From: Gracilibacillus sp. YIM 98692
Lineage (GTDB): Bacteria > Bacillota > Bacilli > Bacillales > Amphibacillaceae
DNA length: 58,556 bases
Direction of reading: 5' to 3'
Assembly: GCF_010993965.1 (NCBI RefSeq)
Contig: NZ_WIXM01000024.1
Coordinates: forward strand, 1-58,556
Position numbers and translations under genes: made by a program. Below, piece by piece: positions 18,842 through 27,162 of this stretch. Position 1 is the first letter of the stretch; every line of letters begins with the position of its first letter. The notes beneath the pieces are model-generated. The model did not search any database, had not been told where the DNA came from, and worked only from the letters and a program-made list of their open reading frames with translations.

Positions 18842-20335
18842 TTAACCAGCTTTTTTCTTAGACCAGATACTGTTGGCAATCGGGAAGGCAAATGAAAGCA
18901 CAGATAAAATAATTAATACAAGTGAAATATTGTTTTCAAACAAAATAGAAATACTTCCATTGGAAATCGTCATAGATTGTCTAAATGATTTTTCCATCAT
19001 ACCACCTAGGATAAACGCTAAGATGAAAGGTGGAGCTGGGAATGCAAACATTCGCATCAAGAAACCGATGACACCGAATGCTAATAATAGATACAAGTCA
19101 AAAACACTGAAACTAATTGCATATACCCCAATTAAACTAAACATTAAGACTAACGAAATTAATAATGGTCTAGGAATGGTTAAAATTCTCGCGATATAAG
19201 GAATTAACGGTAAATTTAAGACCAATAGAAAAATGTTACCGATATACATACTAGCAATAATACCCCAGAAAACTTCAGGGCGATCTCCCATTAACATTGG
19301 TCCTGGTTGTAATCCTAATACTAAGAATGCTCCTAACATAACGGCTGTCGTACCTGAACCTGGAATACCAAGACTTAATAACGGTACAAACGCACCACTA
19401 GTCGCAGCATTGTTAGACGCTTCTGGAGCAGCTAGCCCTTTAACCGATCCTTTTCCAAACTCCTCTGGCTTCTTAGCAATTCGCTTCTCAGCAATATAAC
19501 TAATAAACGATGCAATAGTTGCACCGGCACCTGGTAAAATACCTAAGATAAATCCAAGTAAAGATTGACGGCCCACTGGACCACTCATTTCCTTCGCATC
19601 ATCTTTAGATAATTTTAAGCTGCCAATTTCTTTTCCAGAACCAGCTGCAGTTTTATGACGATTCATAACTAAATAACAAACTTCTGCAATGGCAAATAAA
19701 CCTAGAGCAATGACTAGAAAATCAATACCATCTAATAAATTCATGCTACCAAATGTAAATCGACCCGTTCCTGTTTGAGGGTCAATTCCAATTGTTGCAA
19801 TCATGAAACCAACCACTGCTGAAATAAGTGCTTTAATCGTTGAACCTTCTGATAAACTAGCAATGGCAGTAAGACCTAGTAACATTAAAGCAAAATACGC
19901 AGGTGGTCCAAACGATATCGCCACACTCGCCAACATCGGTGCAAAAATCATCAGTAATACAACACTAATGGTTCCACCGGCAAATGAGGAGATGGCCGCA
20001 ATCGCTAATGCTTTCCCTGCTTTACCCTGCTGCGCCATCGGGTATCCATCAAATGATGATGCAACAGTACCTGAAATGCCTGGCGCATTTAACAATATAG
20101 AGGATGTTGAACCACCAAATACAGCCCCATAATAAACACCTGCCATCATAACAAGTGCTAAAGTCGGATCCATTCCGTACGTAATCGGAATCATAATCGC
20201 AATCGCACTAATAGGGCCAAGTCCAGGTAGCATTCCGATAAATGTACCTACAAATACACCTAATAATACGAATAGAATACCTTCCCAACTAAAGGCCACT
20301 TCAAAACCTGTTAAAATTCCTTCAATAGCTCCCAT
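18842..20335 (-). CDS. tctA: Tripartite tricarboxylate transporter, large membrane subunit TctA
   Basis: The 497-residue, about twelve-helix DUF112 protein forms the translocation pathway. It has the two conserved glycine/proline-rich signatures, GMLPGLGPISAIA near the N terminus and ILPGAGATIASFISY in the middle. A clean GAGAGGAGGGGAAGC precedes the ATG. It ends the tctC-tctB-tctA operon, 15 bases after tctB. Substrates in this family include citrate and other carboxylates; the real substrate here is unknown. Confidence 0.87.
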   Translation of the reverse strand: MGAIEGILTGFEVAFSWEGILFVLLGVFVGTFIGMLPGLGPISAIAIMIPITYGMDPTLALVMMAGVYYGAVFGGSTSSILLNAPGISGTVASSFDGYPMAQQGKAGKALAIAAISSFAGGTISVVLLMIFAPMLASVAISFGPPAYFALMLLGLTAIASLSEGSTIKALISAVVGFMIATIGIDPQTGTGRFTFGSMNLLDGIDFLVIALGLFAIAEVCYLVMNRHKTAAGSGKEIGSLKLSKDDAKEMSGPVGRQSLLGFILGILPGAGATIASFISYIAEKRIAKKPEEFGKGSVKGLAAPEASNNAATSGAFVPLLSLGIPGSGTTAVMLGAFLVLGLQPGPMLMGDRPEVFWGIIASMYIGNIFLLVLNLPLIPYIARILTIPRPLLISLVLMFSLIGVYAISFSVFDLYLLLAFGVIGFLMRMFAFPAPPFILAFILGGMMEKSFRQSMTISNGSISILFENNISLVLIILSVLSFAFPIANSIWSKKKAG

Positions 20336-20350
20336 GCTTCCCCTCCTCTC

Positions 20351-20809
20351 TTAAAACGGTAGTATTCCTTGTGGTAGTTTAATTTGAAGCATAAAAACAA
20401 AGATACTATATAGAGCTATAGGAAACACAATTGATACAATTGCATTCACAATATGGTTTTTATAACCTAAAAACCAAGAACAAAAATAAACGAACAAAAC
20501 GGTCATAATAATAAAACCAAGTGTTTCAAATAACATAATGTAGATTAAGAGCAATGCACCTACACCCAATAAGGCTTTAACATCTTTTTTAGGAATTCGA
20601 CGCTTTGCCTTTTGCTCTTCTGAATCACTATCTTTAGAAAAAAATAGAGCAACCGATAATACTAATAAAACCCATCCCAATGTCTTTGGAACGGCATCAG
20701 CATCTACTGGAATATAAGGATAGGTTGGTAATTGATAACTCATATATAAATAACCTATTGATAATAGTGCTAAGATTAAGCCAATTTTACGATTAACTCC
20801 TTGTAACAC
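20351..20809 (-). CDS. tctB: Tripartite tricarboxylate transporter, small membrane subunit TctB
   Basis: The 152-residue protein has four hydrophobic helices and the PYIPVDADAVPKTLGW segment typical of TctB. The start codon is GTG with AAGGAG nearby. It lies between tctC and tctA, as in other members of the family, and is needed together with TctA for transport. Its sequence is poorly conserved, so the call rests on topology and context. Confidence 0.82.
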   Translation of the reverse strand: MLQGVNRKIGLILALLSIGYLYMSYQLPTYPYIPVDADAVPKTLGWVLLVLSVALFFSKDSDSEEQKAKRRIPKKDVKALLGVGALLLIYIMLFETLGFIIMTVLFVYFCSWFLGYKNHIVNAIVSIVFPIALYSIFVFMLQIKLPQGILPF

Positions 20810-20881
20810 TGGAATTCACTCCTTACTAGTCAAAACCCGCTCGGAATTATTTTCATTTAATAACTTCGCTAAAATTATTCA

Positions 20882-20910
20882 GAAGTCAACGATATCAGCC
20901 CGTTGACTTC
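20882..20910 (-). promoter_or_regulatory. Intra-operon hairpin between tctC and tctB
   Basis: A 10-bp stem (GAAGTCAACG/CGTTGACTTC) lies 12 bases after the tctC stop. There is no long T-run after it on the minus strand. Such hairpins often protect or partly end the messenger of the binding-protein gene, so that it is expressed above the membrane subunits. Confidence 0.5.
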
Positions 20911-20921
20911 CATTAAAGAAA

Positions 20922-21962
20922 TTATTCTAATAAACCTAATTCTTCAAGAATACTTTTTAGATTCTCTTTTTCTTCATCTAAGAATTGTTTATATTCTTCA
21001 TTGCCCATGTACATTTCGTTCCAACCATAGTTAGCACGTACTTCAGCGAACGCTTCTGAATCACTTAACTCTTTAAATTTATTTTCGTAATATTCAACAG
21101 CTGCCGGGTCCATATCTTTTGGACCAAAGAAGCCTCTCCAGTTTACGAATGTTTCATCGATTCCCTGCTCTTTAGCCGTTGGGAATGTTGAAAGCACTTC
21201 ACCATCTAAACGTTCTTCAGATGTTACGGCAAGAACTTTTAGTTTATCCGCGCGAACTTGCTCAGCAACTTCAGCTACACCTGTTGAGAATACATCAGCA
21301 CTTCCGTTTAATACTTGAGTCACACCGCCAGCATCTGGGGCAGAAACATATTTAATTTTTGTAATATCTACACCTGCTGCTTTAGCGAAGCGTACGAACT
21401 GAATGTGGTCCATACTGCCAGGAGCAGATGTACCAACAATTGTTACACTTTGCGGATCTTCTTTCATATCCTCAAATAGTTCATTCAAATTATCCCATTT
21501 TGCATCTTTAGCAACTGCAAAAGCACCGTAGTCAGCAATCACGTTTGCAATTGGAGTAAAATCTTCATGTCCGTACTCAGACTGACCATTTAATGGTACT
21601 AATAAAATTGGTGAAGATGATACGAATAAGTTGTGGTTACTACCTTCTTGTTCAGCCATGTAAGCCCAACCGATAGCACCGCCGGCACCTTCTTTGTTAA
21701 CAACACCTATATCTTGATCAATCAAACTTTCTTCAGTTAAAACTTGTGCTGACATACGAGCCGTTGTATCCCAACCTCCACCAGCACCTGCTGGAGCAAC
21801 AATTTCGATAGACTCTGAAAGTGCCCATTCATCATTGTCTTCACCAGAGTTTTCTTCAGTATCTTCGTCGTTTGCATTGTCATTATTTGATGACGTGTTC
21901 TCACCACCACATGCGGCTAAGAACATTAATACAAATATTAATAATGCTAATAATTTCTTCAT
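20922..21962 (-). CDS. tctC: Tripartite tricarboxylate transporter substrate-binding lipoprotein TctC
   Basis: The 346-residue extracellular binding protein has a signal peptide ending in the lipobox LAAC at residue 18 and a low-complexity Asp/Asn/Glu linker. The Bug/TctC fold follows, with IEIVAPAGAGGGWDTTAR at the substrate loop and GTSAPGSMDHIQF. The acidic linker suits a protein exposed on the surface of a salt-tolerant cell. It is the promoter-proximal gene of the transporter operon, downstream of the genes for a carboxylate-type two-component system. Confidence 0.87.
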   Translation of the reverse strand: MKKLLALLIFVLMFLAACGGENTSSNNDNANDEDTEENSGEDNDEWALSESIEIVAPAGAGGGWDTTARMSAQVLTEESLIDQDIGVVNKEGAGGAIGWAYMAEQEGSNHNLFVSSSPILLVPLNGQSEYGHEDFTPIANVIADYGAFAVAKDAKWDNLNELFEDMKEDPQSVTIVGTSAPGSMDHIQFVRFAKAAGVDITKIKYVSAPDAGGVTQVLNGSADVFSTGVAEVAEQVRADKLKVLAVTSEERLDGEVLSTFPTAKEQGIDETFVNWRGFFGPKDMDPAAVEYYENKFKELSDSEAFAEVRANYGWNEMYMGNEEYKQFLDEEKENLKSILEELGLLE

Positions 21963-22064
21963 GATAAACCCCCTAATAATTTTAATTTTGATAAGGAAAA
22001 CCCGACTTAACGAAAAGGAGCAATACTAAGTCGAGGTATTCCCACTCCCACCCCTCATTTAAAA

Positions 22065-22122
22065 AGTGTTAGAGTGTTAGTTACTATGATAATTGTTAAT
22101 CTTTTGAATGTAACCGTTTACA
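22065..22122 (-). promoter_or_regulatory. tctC upstream region: cre-like site and tandem octamer
   Basis: TGTAAACGGTTACA (22109-22122) matches 13 of 14 positions of the CcpA cre consensus. AGTGTTAG is repeated in tandem at 22065-22080 and occurs again at 24679-24686 before the sensor kinase gene, so it may be a response-regulator site. A possible -35/-10 pair on the minus strand (TTACAT, 16 bases, TATCAT) overlaps this region but is weak. The remainder of 21963-22347 shows no gene. Confidence 0.45.
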
Positions 22123-22329
22123 AAATAACTCGCATTAAGAACCTTAAATGTTTTTTGTTCATTTTGTTCACGAGATGGATATGTAGTGATCAACTAATAA
22201 GGTGTCACGGTCTATCCATTGCCCAGAATAGCGGATTCATTAAGGTGGGGGTACAACGAAAATTCAGCCAATCCTGTCTGATCAACAGTAAGTATGTTTA
22301 GTGGCCTATTTTTTTAAAACAAAAAAAAT

Positions 22330-22349
22330 AGAACCATATAAATGGTCCT
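22330..22349 (-). terminator. Terminator of the two-component operon
   Basis: The stem AGGACCAT/ATGGTTCT (one G-U pair, 4-base loop) overlaps the stop codon of the response regulator gene. It is followed on the minus strand by ATTTTTTTT. Confidence 0.7.
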
Positions 22350-23022
22350 AGCTCTGATAATATTTCCGTTCGGGTCTGCCAACAATTCCGTATTCTAATT
22401 CCGCTTGGCACTCACCCTCTGAGATTAAATATTCTAGATACCTTCTAGCTGTTGTTCGAGATGCCCCCATTTGCCGCCCCATTTCTTCGGCTGTAACACC
22501 TTTAGCTTGCTTTAGAATCTCTTTTACCTTTTTCAATGTTAAGGGATCAATTCCTTTAGGAGTATTTTGATCAAGTTCACTTGAGACTGTACTACTTCTC
22601 CCGAAATACGTATCTAGTAATTCTTGGTCAACCTCGTCCTTTTTGTCTATCTCTTCATAAAACTGTTTGAACTTTTTAACCGTTTCAACAAAACGTTTCA
22701 GAGTGACAGGTTTAATAATATAATCGAATATACCCTTTTTTAAGGCTTCTTGGACAATTTCTTTATCAGTTCCCGCACTAATCATAATAATCCCAATGTC
22801 TGGTTTAATTTCTTTAATTTCCTCAATAATTTCTGTTCCCAATCGATCAGGCATATAAATGTCGAGTAAAATCAAATCAACATCCATACCCTGGAGTTTG
22901 TCCAATGTATCGTCAGCTGCCAGTGATTTAAAGACCACTTCACAGTCTTCAATATGTCTAAGAAAACCTTCATGAATAGACGCCACACGATAATCGTCTT
23001 CCGTAATCGCCACTTTCAACAT
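22348..23022 (-). CDS. CitB/DcuR-type response regulator
   Basis: The 224-residue protein has a receiver domain (acidic pocket TEDD, phospho-acceptor Asp54 in LLDIYMPD, Lys in IIKPV near 104). A C-terminal helix-turn-helix follows (GVTAEEMGRQMGASRTTARR). This is the architecture of CitB, DcuR and B. subtilis CitT/MalR. Start and kinase stop overlap by one base (TAATG), so the two are translationally coupled. The tctCBA operon next to it is the obvious target. Confidence 0.87.
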   Translation of the reverse strand: MLKVAITEDDYRVASIHEGFLRHIEDCEVVFKSLAADDTLDKLQGMDVDLILLDIYMPDRLGTEIIEEIKEIKPDIGIIMISAGTDKEIVQEALKKGIFDYIIKPVTLKRFVETVKKFKQFYEEIDKKDEVDQELLDTYFGRSSTVSSELDQNTPKGIDPLTLKKVKEILKQAKGVTAEEMGRQMGASRTTARRYLEYLISEGECQAELEYGIVGRPERKYYQS

Positions 23023-24620
23023 TATACATCGTCACCTTCTTCCACTTGCTTTGGTAAGTAAACAGTGAAAACCGTACCTTCTCCTTCTTCACTTTGTATT
23101 TCAATATTTCCACGTAGTTCGTCTACAACTTCTTCCACAATAGATAATCCATATCCACGGTCATCAGTTCCCTTAGTTGAAAAACTTTTCTTAAAAATTT
23201 GACTCTGCAGATCAGATGGGATGCCATAACCTTCATCGCTTACTTCAAAAATAATATCATTCCCTATATCTGTTGCAAAGAAATTAACCTTCTTACTATC
23301 ACCATCATTTACTGCTTCAATGGCATTATCTAATAGGTTGCCTAAGATTGTAATCATTTTAGATGTATTAATGTGTTTAGGTAACTGAGATAATGAACTA
23401 TTCTCATCAATGACTAGTTCTACTTTTTTCTCTGATGCCTTGCCTATTTTTCCTAAAAGAATAGCTTGGGCCGTTTGATCCTCAATATATTTGAATAGTG
23501 TTTTCGTTTGGTGTTGATGTTGTTCATACTCCTCTTGAATTAAATCAATCGCTTCCTGATAATTTCCAAGCTGTAGCAACCCGGATATAACGTATAGTTT
23601 ATTTGTATATTCATGTGTTTGAGCACGTAAGTCCTCGGAATAACTTTTCACTTCAGATAGAGCATCTAACATCTGTTGGATTTCAGTTTTATCTCTAAAA
23701 CTAGCGACCACCCCAACCACTTCTTTATTTTCATAAATCGGCGTGCGGTTAACGATTACTACCCGATCCCTTAGTATCATCTCATCATCTGTATCTGCTT
23801 TTCCTTCATGAAGTACTTTAAACATTTTGGTATTTGGTAGAACATCATTAATATGTTTAAACTTCACATCTTCAGTCAAACCTAGCATTTTTCTAGCTGA
23901 ATTATTTAAAATCGTGATGATACCATCCGAATCAATTGCGATAATGCCCTCTTTTACTGAGCGCAATACGGCTTTACGCTCACGATATAAAGACACAATT
24001 TCATGAGGTTCTAACCCTAAAATATCATTACGAATACTTCGAGTTAAAAATACTCCTCCTATAATCCCTAAACCTAAAACACCTAATCCAGTTATATATA
24101 AAACTGTCAGCCGATCATAAATCGTTCCACGGATATCTTCCAGCATAAACCCAACAGAAACAAGACCTATAACCTCACCTTGATCGTTAAAAATAGGTGC
24201 CTTACCTCGAAGTGATGGACCTAATGACCCTACGGCTTCAGATTTATAATACTCACCATGTATAAGTGCCTGTTCATTATCGCCTCCGACCATTTTTCGA
24301 CCAATTTTAAACTCTTGAGTATGTGAATAACGAATACTATTCTTGTTACCAACAACTATAAATTCTGCACCAACCTTATCCCTGATTTTTTCTGCTATCG
24401 GCTGAATTACTTCAGATGGCTCGTCTAATTCAAACGCATCAATGACTTCAGGCATCAACGAGATCGTAGTTGCAACACTTAAAGCACGCTCACCCATGGC
24501 GTTCTTCGTCTGATTCCATTCTATGTAACCATAAATACCTGTAACCAAAACAGTCACAAATATTAAAAGCGAGATAATTAAGGTTAATATTTTTGTTTTT
24601 AATGAGAATTTTTGAGCCAT
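23022..24620 (-). CDS. CitA/DcuS-type carboxylate sensor histidine kinase
   Basis: The 532-residue membrane sensor has helices at about 10-30 and 172-193 that bracket an extracytoplasmic sCache/PAS domain. Its ligand signature is intact (IRYSH, IGRKMVGGD, GSLGPSLRGKAPIF) and is the one that binds citrate or C4-dicarboxylates in CitA and DcuS. A cytoplasmic PAS domain (about 215-310), the phospho-acceptor His336 (RAQTHEYTNKL) and the ATPase boxes NLLDNAIEAV, DEGYGIP and GYGLSIV follow. It is upstream of and overlaps the response regulator gene. A carboxylate signal controlling uptake by TctABC is the likely role. Confidence 0.87.
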   Translation of the reverse strand: MAQKFSLKTKILTLIISLLIFVTVLVTGIYGYIEWNQTKNAMGERALSVATTISLMPEVIDAFELDEPSEVIQPIAEKIRDKVGAEFIVVGNKNSIRYSHTQEFKIGRKMVGGDNEQALIHGEYYKSEAVGSLGPSLRGKAPIFNDQGEVIGLVSVGFMLEDIRGTIYDRLTVLYITGLGVLGLGIIGGVFLTRSIRNDILGLEPHEIVSLYRERKAVLRSVKEGIIAIDSDGIITILNNSARKMLGLTEDVKFKHINDVLPNTKMFKVLHEGKADTDDEMILRDRVVIVNRTPIYENKEVVGVVASFRDKTEIQQMLDALSEVKSYSEDLRAQTHEYTNKLYVISGLLQLGNYQEAIDLIQEEYEQHQHQTKTLFKYIEDQTAQAILLGKIGKASEKKVELVIDENSSLSQLPKHINTSKMITILGNLLDNAIEAVNDGDSKKVNFFATDIGNDIIFEVSDEGYGIPSDLQSQIFKKSFSTKGTDDRGYGLSIVEEVVDELRGNIEIQSEEGEGTVFTVYLPKQVEEGDDV

Positions 24621-24714
24621 TTTTGTCTTTCCTCCGTGAAGTCGTTATTACTTATATACAGAATAACATGTAATGATGAGTGTTAGTGACGTTAATATAC
24701 AAATCATAGAAAAA

Positions 24715-24733
24715 ACTCCAGTTATACTGGAGT
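24715..24733 (-). terminator. Terminator-like hairpin upstream of the kinase gene
   Basis: A 7-bp perfect stem (ACTCCAG/CTGGAGT, 5-base loop) is followed by TTTTTT on the minus strand. It would insulate the two-component operon from upstream transcription. Confidence 0.6.
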
Positions 24734-25086
24734 CCCATCGTTAAAACTATACTTTTTTTAGTTAAAATCTAAAACCGTCACCTATAATTTTATTCGATAG
24801 AAAGAGGTGTTTAACAATCGTGCGTGATTTCTAAGCAAATTCAGTTACCCTAATTTGGATTAATAGAATTCCCTTTACTGAAGTAAATGCAAAAACAAGG
24901 TATATTTTACTAATATCTTGTTTTAAACTTTTCACATGATCGATTTAAATCATATTTAACTTATAATAGACACTCCAATCGTTATTGGAATAATTCTACT
25001 AAGAGTAGCGATATTTGAGGATGAAATCTAAATTGCAAAAATAGGAAGGAAAAATACGGAATGTACATTTTAATGTAATTAAAAAA
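24734..25086. other. Intergenic stretch without a recognised gene
   Basis: AT-rich sequence. One weak inverted pair (ACAAGGTAT/ATATCTTGT near 24896-24920) is visible, but I see no gene or clear regulatory site. Confidence 0.4.
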
Positions 25087-25108
25087 GCAACCAAACATTG
25101 CTGGTTGC
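25087..25108 (-). terminator. Terminator of the GntR gene
   Basis: The perfect stem GCAACCA/TGGTTGC with an 8-base loop is followed by TTTTTTAATT on the minus strand, 71 bases after the GntR stop. Confidence 0.7.
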
Positions 25109-25178
25109 CTCTGTAATATATTATTTCATACCTAACCAAAAAATTTGAACATTTTATTTCTGGGATGAAAGTGAATTA

Positions 25179-25934
25179 TTAAGCTTTCCAATATCTTTCA
25201 TACAAGTTTTGCATATGGAATGTCATTTTTTCGACAGCATCTTTTTCATCATGATTTTCTATTGCCTCAATAAGTGATTTATGCTCTATAAAATTAATAT
25301 CTCTATAGTCAGGTCTAGTCACTGTTCGATCACGAATTAACTGCCACATTTCTTGTTGCTTCATTGCATTACTAATTGCTGACATAAACTGAATATATAA
25401 CTCATTATGAGAAGCTTTTGCAATACCATTGTGTAACTCTTCATCTGTTTCTGGAACATAGACCCCCCTCTTCGTTTCTTCCTCCATCTTTTTAATGGTC
25501 AAACGAAGATCTTCAATGTCTTCATCAGTAGCTCTTAATGCTGCATATTTCACAATTACTGGCTCAATATTCATTCTTGCTTCCACAATATCTTCAGGTG
25601 AGATTGAATCCATTAGAAATCCTACTTGTGAATTTTCTGTCGTTACCTGAGTGTTTTTAACAAAAACACCTTCCCCTTGACGAGAATAAATAACACCATT
25701 CAATTCAAGTGCACTCAATGCTTGTCTTACTGGGGCACGACTAACTCCAAACTGCTCACAAAGTTCTCTTTCTGCAGGCAATTTGTCACCAATATTAAAA
25801 GAGCCTGACTGGATCTCTGAAAATATTTGATTATAAATTTGTATGTATAATTTTTTATTAGATACACGATTAAAGTTAATATTAACCACTCTCTCAATAA
25901 GTATTCTCATGAAATGAAACTTTGTAAAACACAT
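25179..25934 (-). CDS. GntR/FadR-subfamily transcriptional regulator
   Basis: The protein has a winged helix (KLPAERELCEQFGVSRAPVRQAL) and an FCD effector domain (EDIVEARMNIEP, ELHNGIAKASHNELY, EHKSLIEAIENHDE). Full length is 251 residues from the ATG at 25934. The ATG at 25910 (MRILIERVV) is an alternative; neither has a strong ribosome site. It stands alone beyond rpiB. The best candidates for its targets are the two TTGTNTACTA sites at the transketolase promoter. The ligand is unknown. A second GntR protein of the same subfamily is encoded at 15749-16453. Confidence 0.78.
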   Translation of the reverse strand: MCFTKFHFMRILIERVVNINFNRVSNKKLYIQIYNQIFSEIQSGSFNIGDKLPAERELCEQFGVSRAPVRQALSALELNGVIYSRQGEGVFVKNTQVTTENSQVGFLMDSISPEDIVEARMNIEPVIVKYAALRATDEDIEDLRLTIKKMEEETKRGVYVPETDEELHNGIAKASHNELYIQFMSAISNAMKQQEMWQLIRDRTVTRPDYRDINFIEHKSLIEAIENHDEKDAVEKMTFHMQNLYERYWKA

Positions 25935-26314
25935 TTAATTATAAGCTTTTCTAGCTCAAAGAGCAACTGTAAAGGTGAATGATCCAGCTCTAAAGAGTAA
26001 ATTATGTTTATGCTTTCCATCGTTAAATAAATAAAAGACTATTCACAATAAGTTACATTATTACTTATATCACTAAAAACATTATAGTAAGAGTAGTAGA
26101 GTCGAATAACAAACATTTTTAAAGATGATTGTCAAAAGAATAAGTTCACATTTGATAAGTGATTTAACTCGGATGCCTCGATGAACCTTTCTTATAGAGC
26201 TGAATAATGAACCACTTGCTTCTCCTGAATATTTGACCACTTTATAGAAATATACAATAAAAGAATTCCTTCACTAAAATCCAACAAAATTTAGTGAAGG
26301 AATAATAAGATGAC
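25935..26314. other. Intergenic stretch without a recognised gene
   Basis: This separates the GntR gene from rpiB, both on the minus strand. AT-rich, with no clear start codon with ribosome site and no strong hairpin. Confidence 0.4.
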
Positions 26315-26761
26315 TTATACCATATTCGTTTCATATGTGGTAACTTTATTTATTCTATCTTCATGTCTCCCACCTTCAAATGAGGTAGTTAGCCATACTT
26401 TTGCAATCTCTCGGGCTAATCCAGGACCAATTACACGTTCTCCCATTGTTAATATATTTGAATCATTATGCTCCCTTGTTGCTTTTGCACTAAATATATC
26501 ATGTACAAGTGCACAGCGAATCCCCTTCACCTTATTTGCGGCAATACTCATTCCAATCCCAGTACCGCAAATCAAAATCCCTCGATCTACTTCTTGGTTT
26601 GCAACTTTTTCTGCTACCGGAATCGCATAATCAGGATAGTCAACTGATGTTCTACATTCACACCCTAAATCTACAAAATCTATATTCAATTCTAGCAATA
26701 ATGATAAAATTTCTTCACGAAGAGCGATTCCTCCGTGGTCGGATGCTATAGCTACTTTCAC
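26315..26761 (-). CDS. rpiB: Ribose-5-phosphate isomerase B / RpiB family isomerase
   Basis: This 148-residue LacAB/RpiB family enzyme interconverts aldose and ketose phosphates. SDHGG at 7-11, the catalytic Cys65 in ICGTGIGMS and the phosphate-binding Arg/His residues (RTSVDYPDYA, HDIFSAKATREHND) are present. GGGGGAG precedes the ATG. Together with the split transketolase and dehydrogenase upstream it points to a pentose or tetrose route. A specialised isomerase for a rarer sugar phosphate is equally possible. An SR1P-like peptide gene ends 80 bases before it. Confidence 0.87.
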   Translation of the reverse strand: MKVAIASDHGGIALREEILSLLLELNIDFVDLGCECRTSVDYPDYAIPVAEKVANQEVDRGILICGTGIGMSIAANKVKGIRCALVHDIFSAKATREHNDSNILTMGERVIGPGLAREIAKVWLTTSFEGGRHEDRINKVTTYETNMV

Positions 26762-26841
26762 TCGTTCTCCCCCATTTCTTTTTTACGCAACAAAATTTGA
26801 CCTTTCTAAACCCTGTTTATAAAAGTCTATTCTTTAAACCC

Positions 26842-26961
26842 TTATTTATTAAGCCGCTTTCTAGTCCTACAGCATCTACATTTAGCATAAAGAACAGTTA
26901 CCTTTTCATCTTCAAAATGATCAATTGTTGAATTGCAATTTTGACAAACCAATGTGCCCAC
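26842..26961 (-). CDS. SR1P-like small peptide (GapA-binding family)
   Basis: This 39-codon gene starts with GTG at 26961, behind a perfect AAAGGAGG with 8 bases of spacing. The product opens MGTLVCQNCN, continues STIDHFEDEKVTVLY and ends in a Cys-rich basic tail (KCRCCRTRKRLNK). The MGT.VCQ.C and EDEKVTVLY blocks match the SR1P family as I remember it. In B. subtilis the small RNA SR1 encodes SR1P, which binds glyceraldehyde-3-phosphate dehydrogenase GapA. A CxxC plus a second Cys cluster could hold zinc. A terminator upstream (27115-27146) means it has its own promoter; TTGTGT-16-TATACA upstream is a weak candidate. It could be a dual-function RNA. Confidence 0.72.
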   Translation of the reverse strand: MGTLVCQNCNSTIDHFEDEKVTVLYAKCRCCRTRKRLNK

Positions 26962-27114
26962 GTCAATAACCTCCTTTGGAAGATCGTTATGTATATACTT
27001 AAGCTACTCTGACACAACTTTATTCTTTATATCTATTGCGCTTTGAAAAAAGCCATCATTTATTAAATTTTAAAGTACTAATGTGTAAAAGGTTATAAAT
27101 GAGCTAAGATAATA

Positions 27115-27146
27115 ACAAAGGCAATCCAATCTAGGAATGCCTTTGT
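27115..27146 (-). terminator. Terminator of the transketolase-dehydrogenase operon
   Basis: The perfect 9-bp stem ACAAAGGCA/TGCCTTTGT is followed by TATTATC on the minus strand, 17 bases after the dehydrogenase stop. The T-tract is modest. Confidence 0.6.
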
Positions 27147-27162
27147 CATCAATAAGTGCTCA

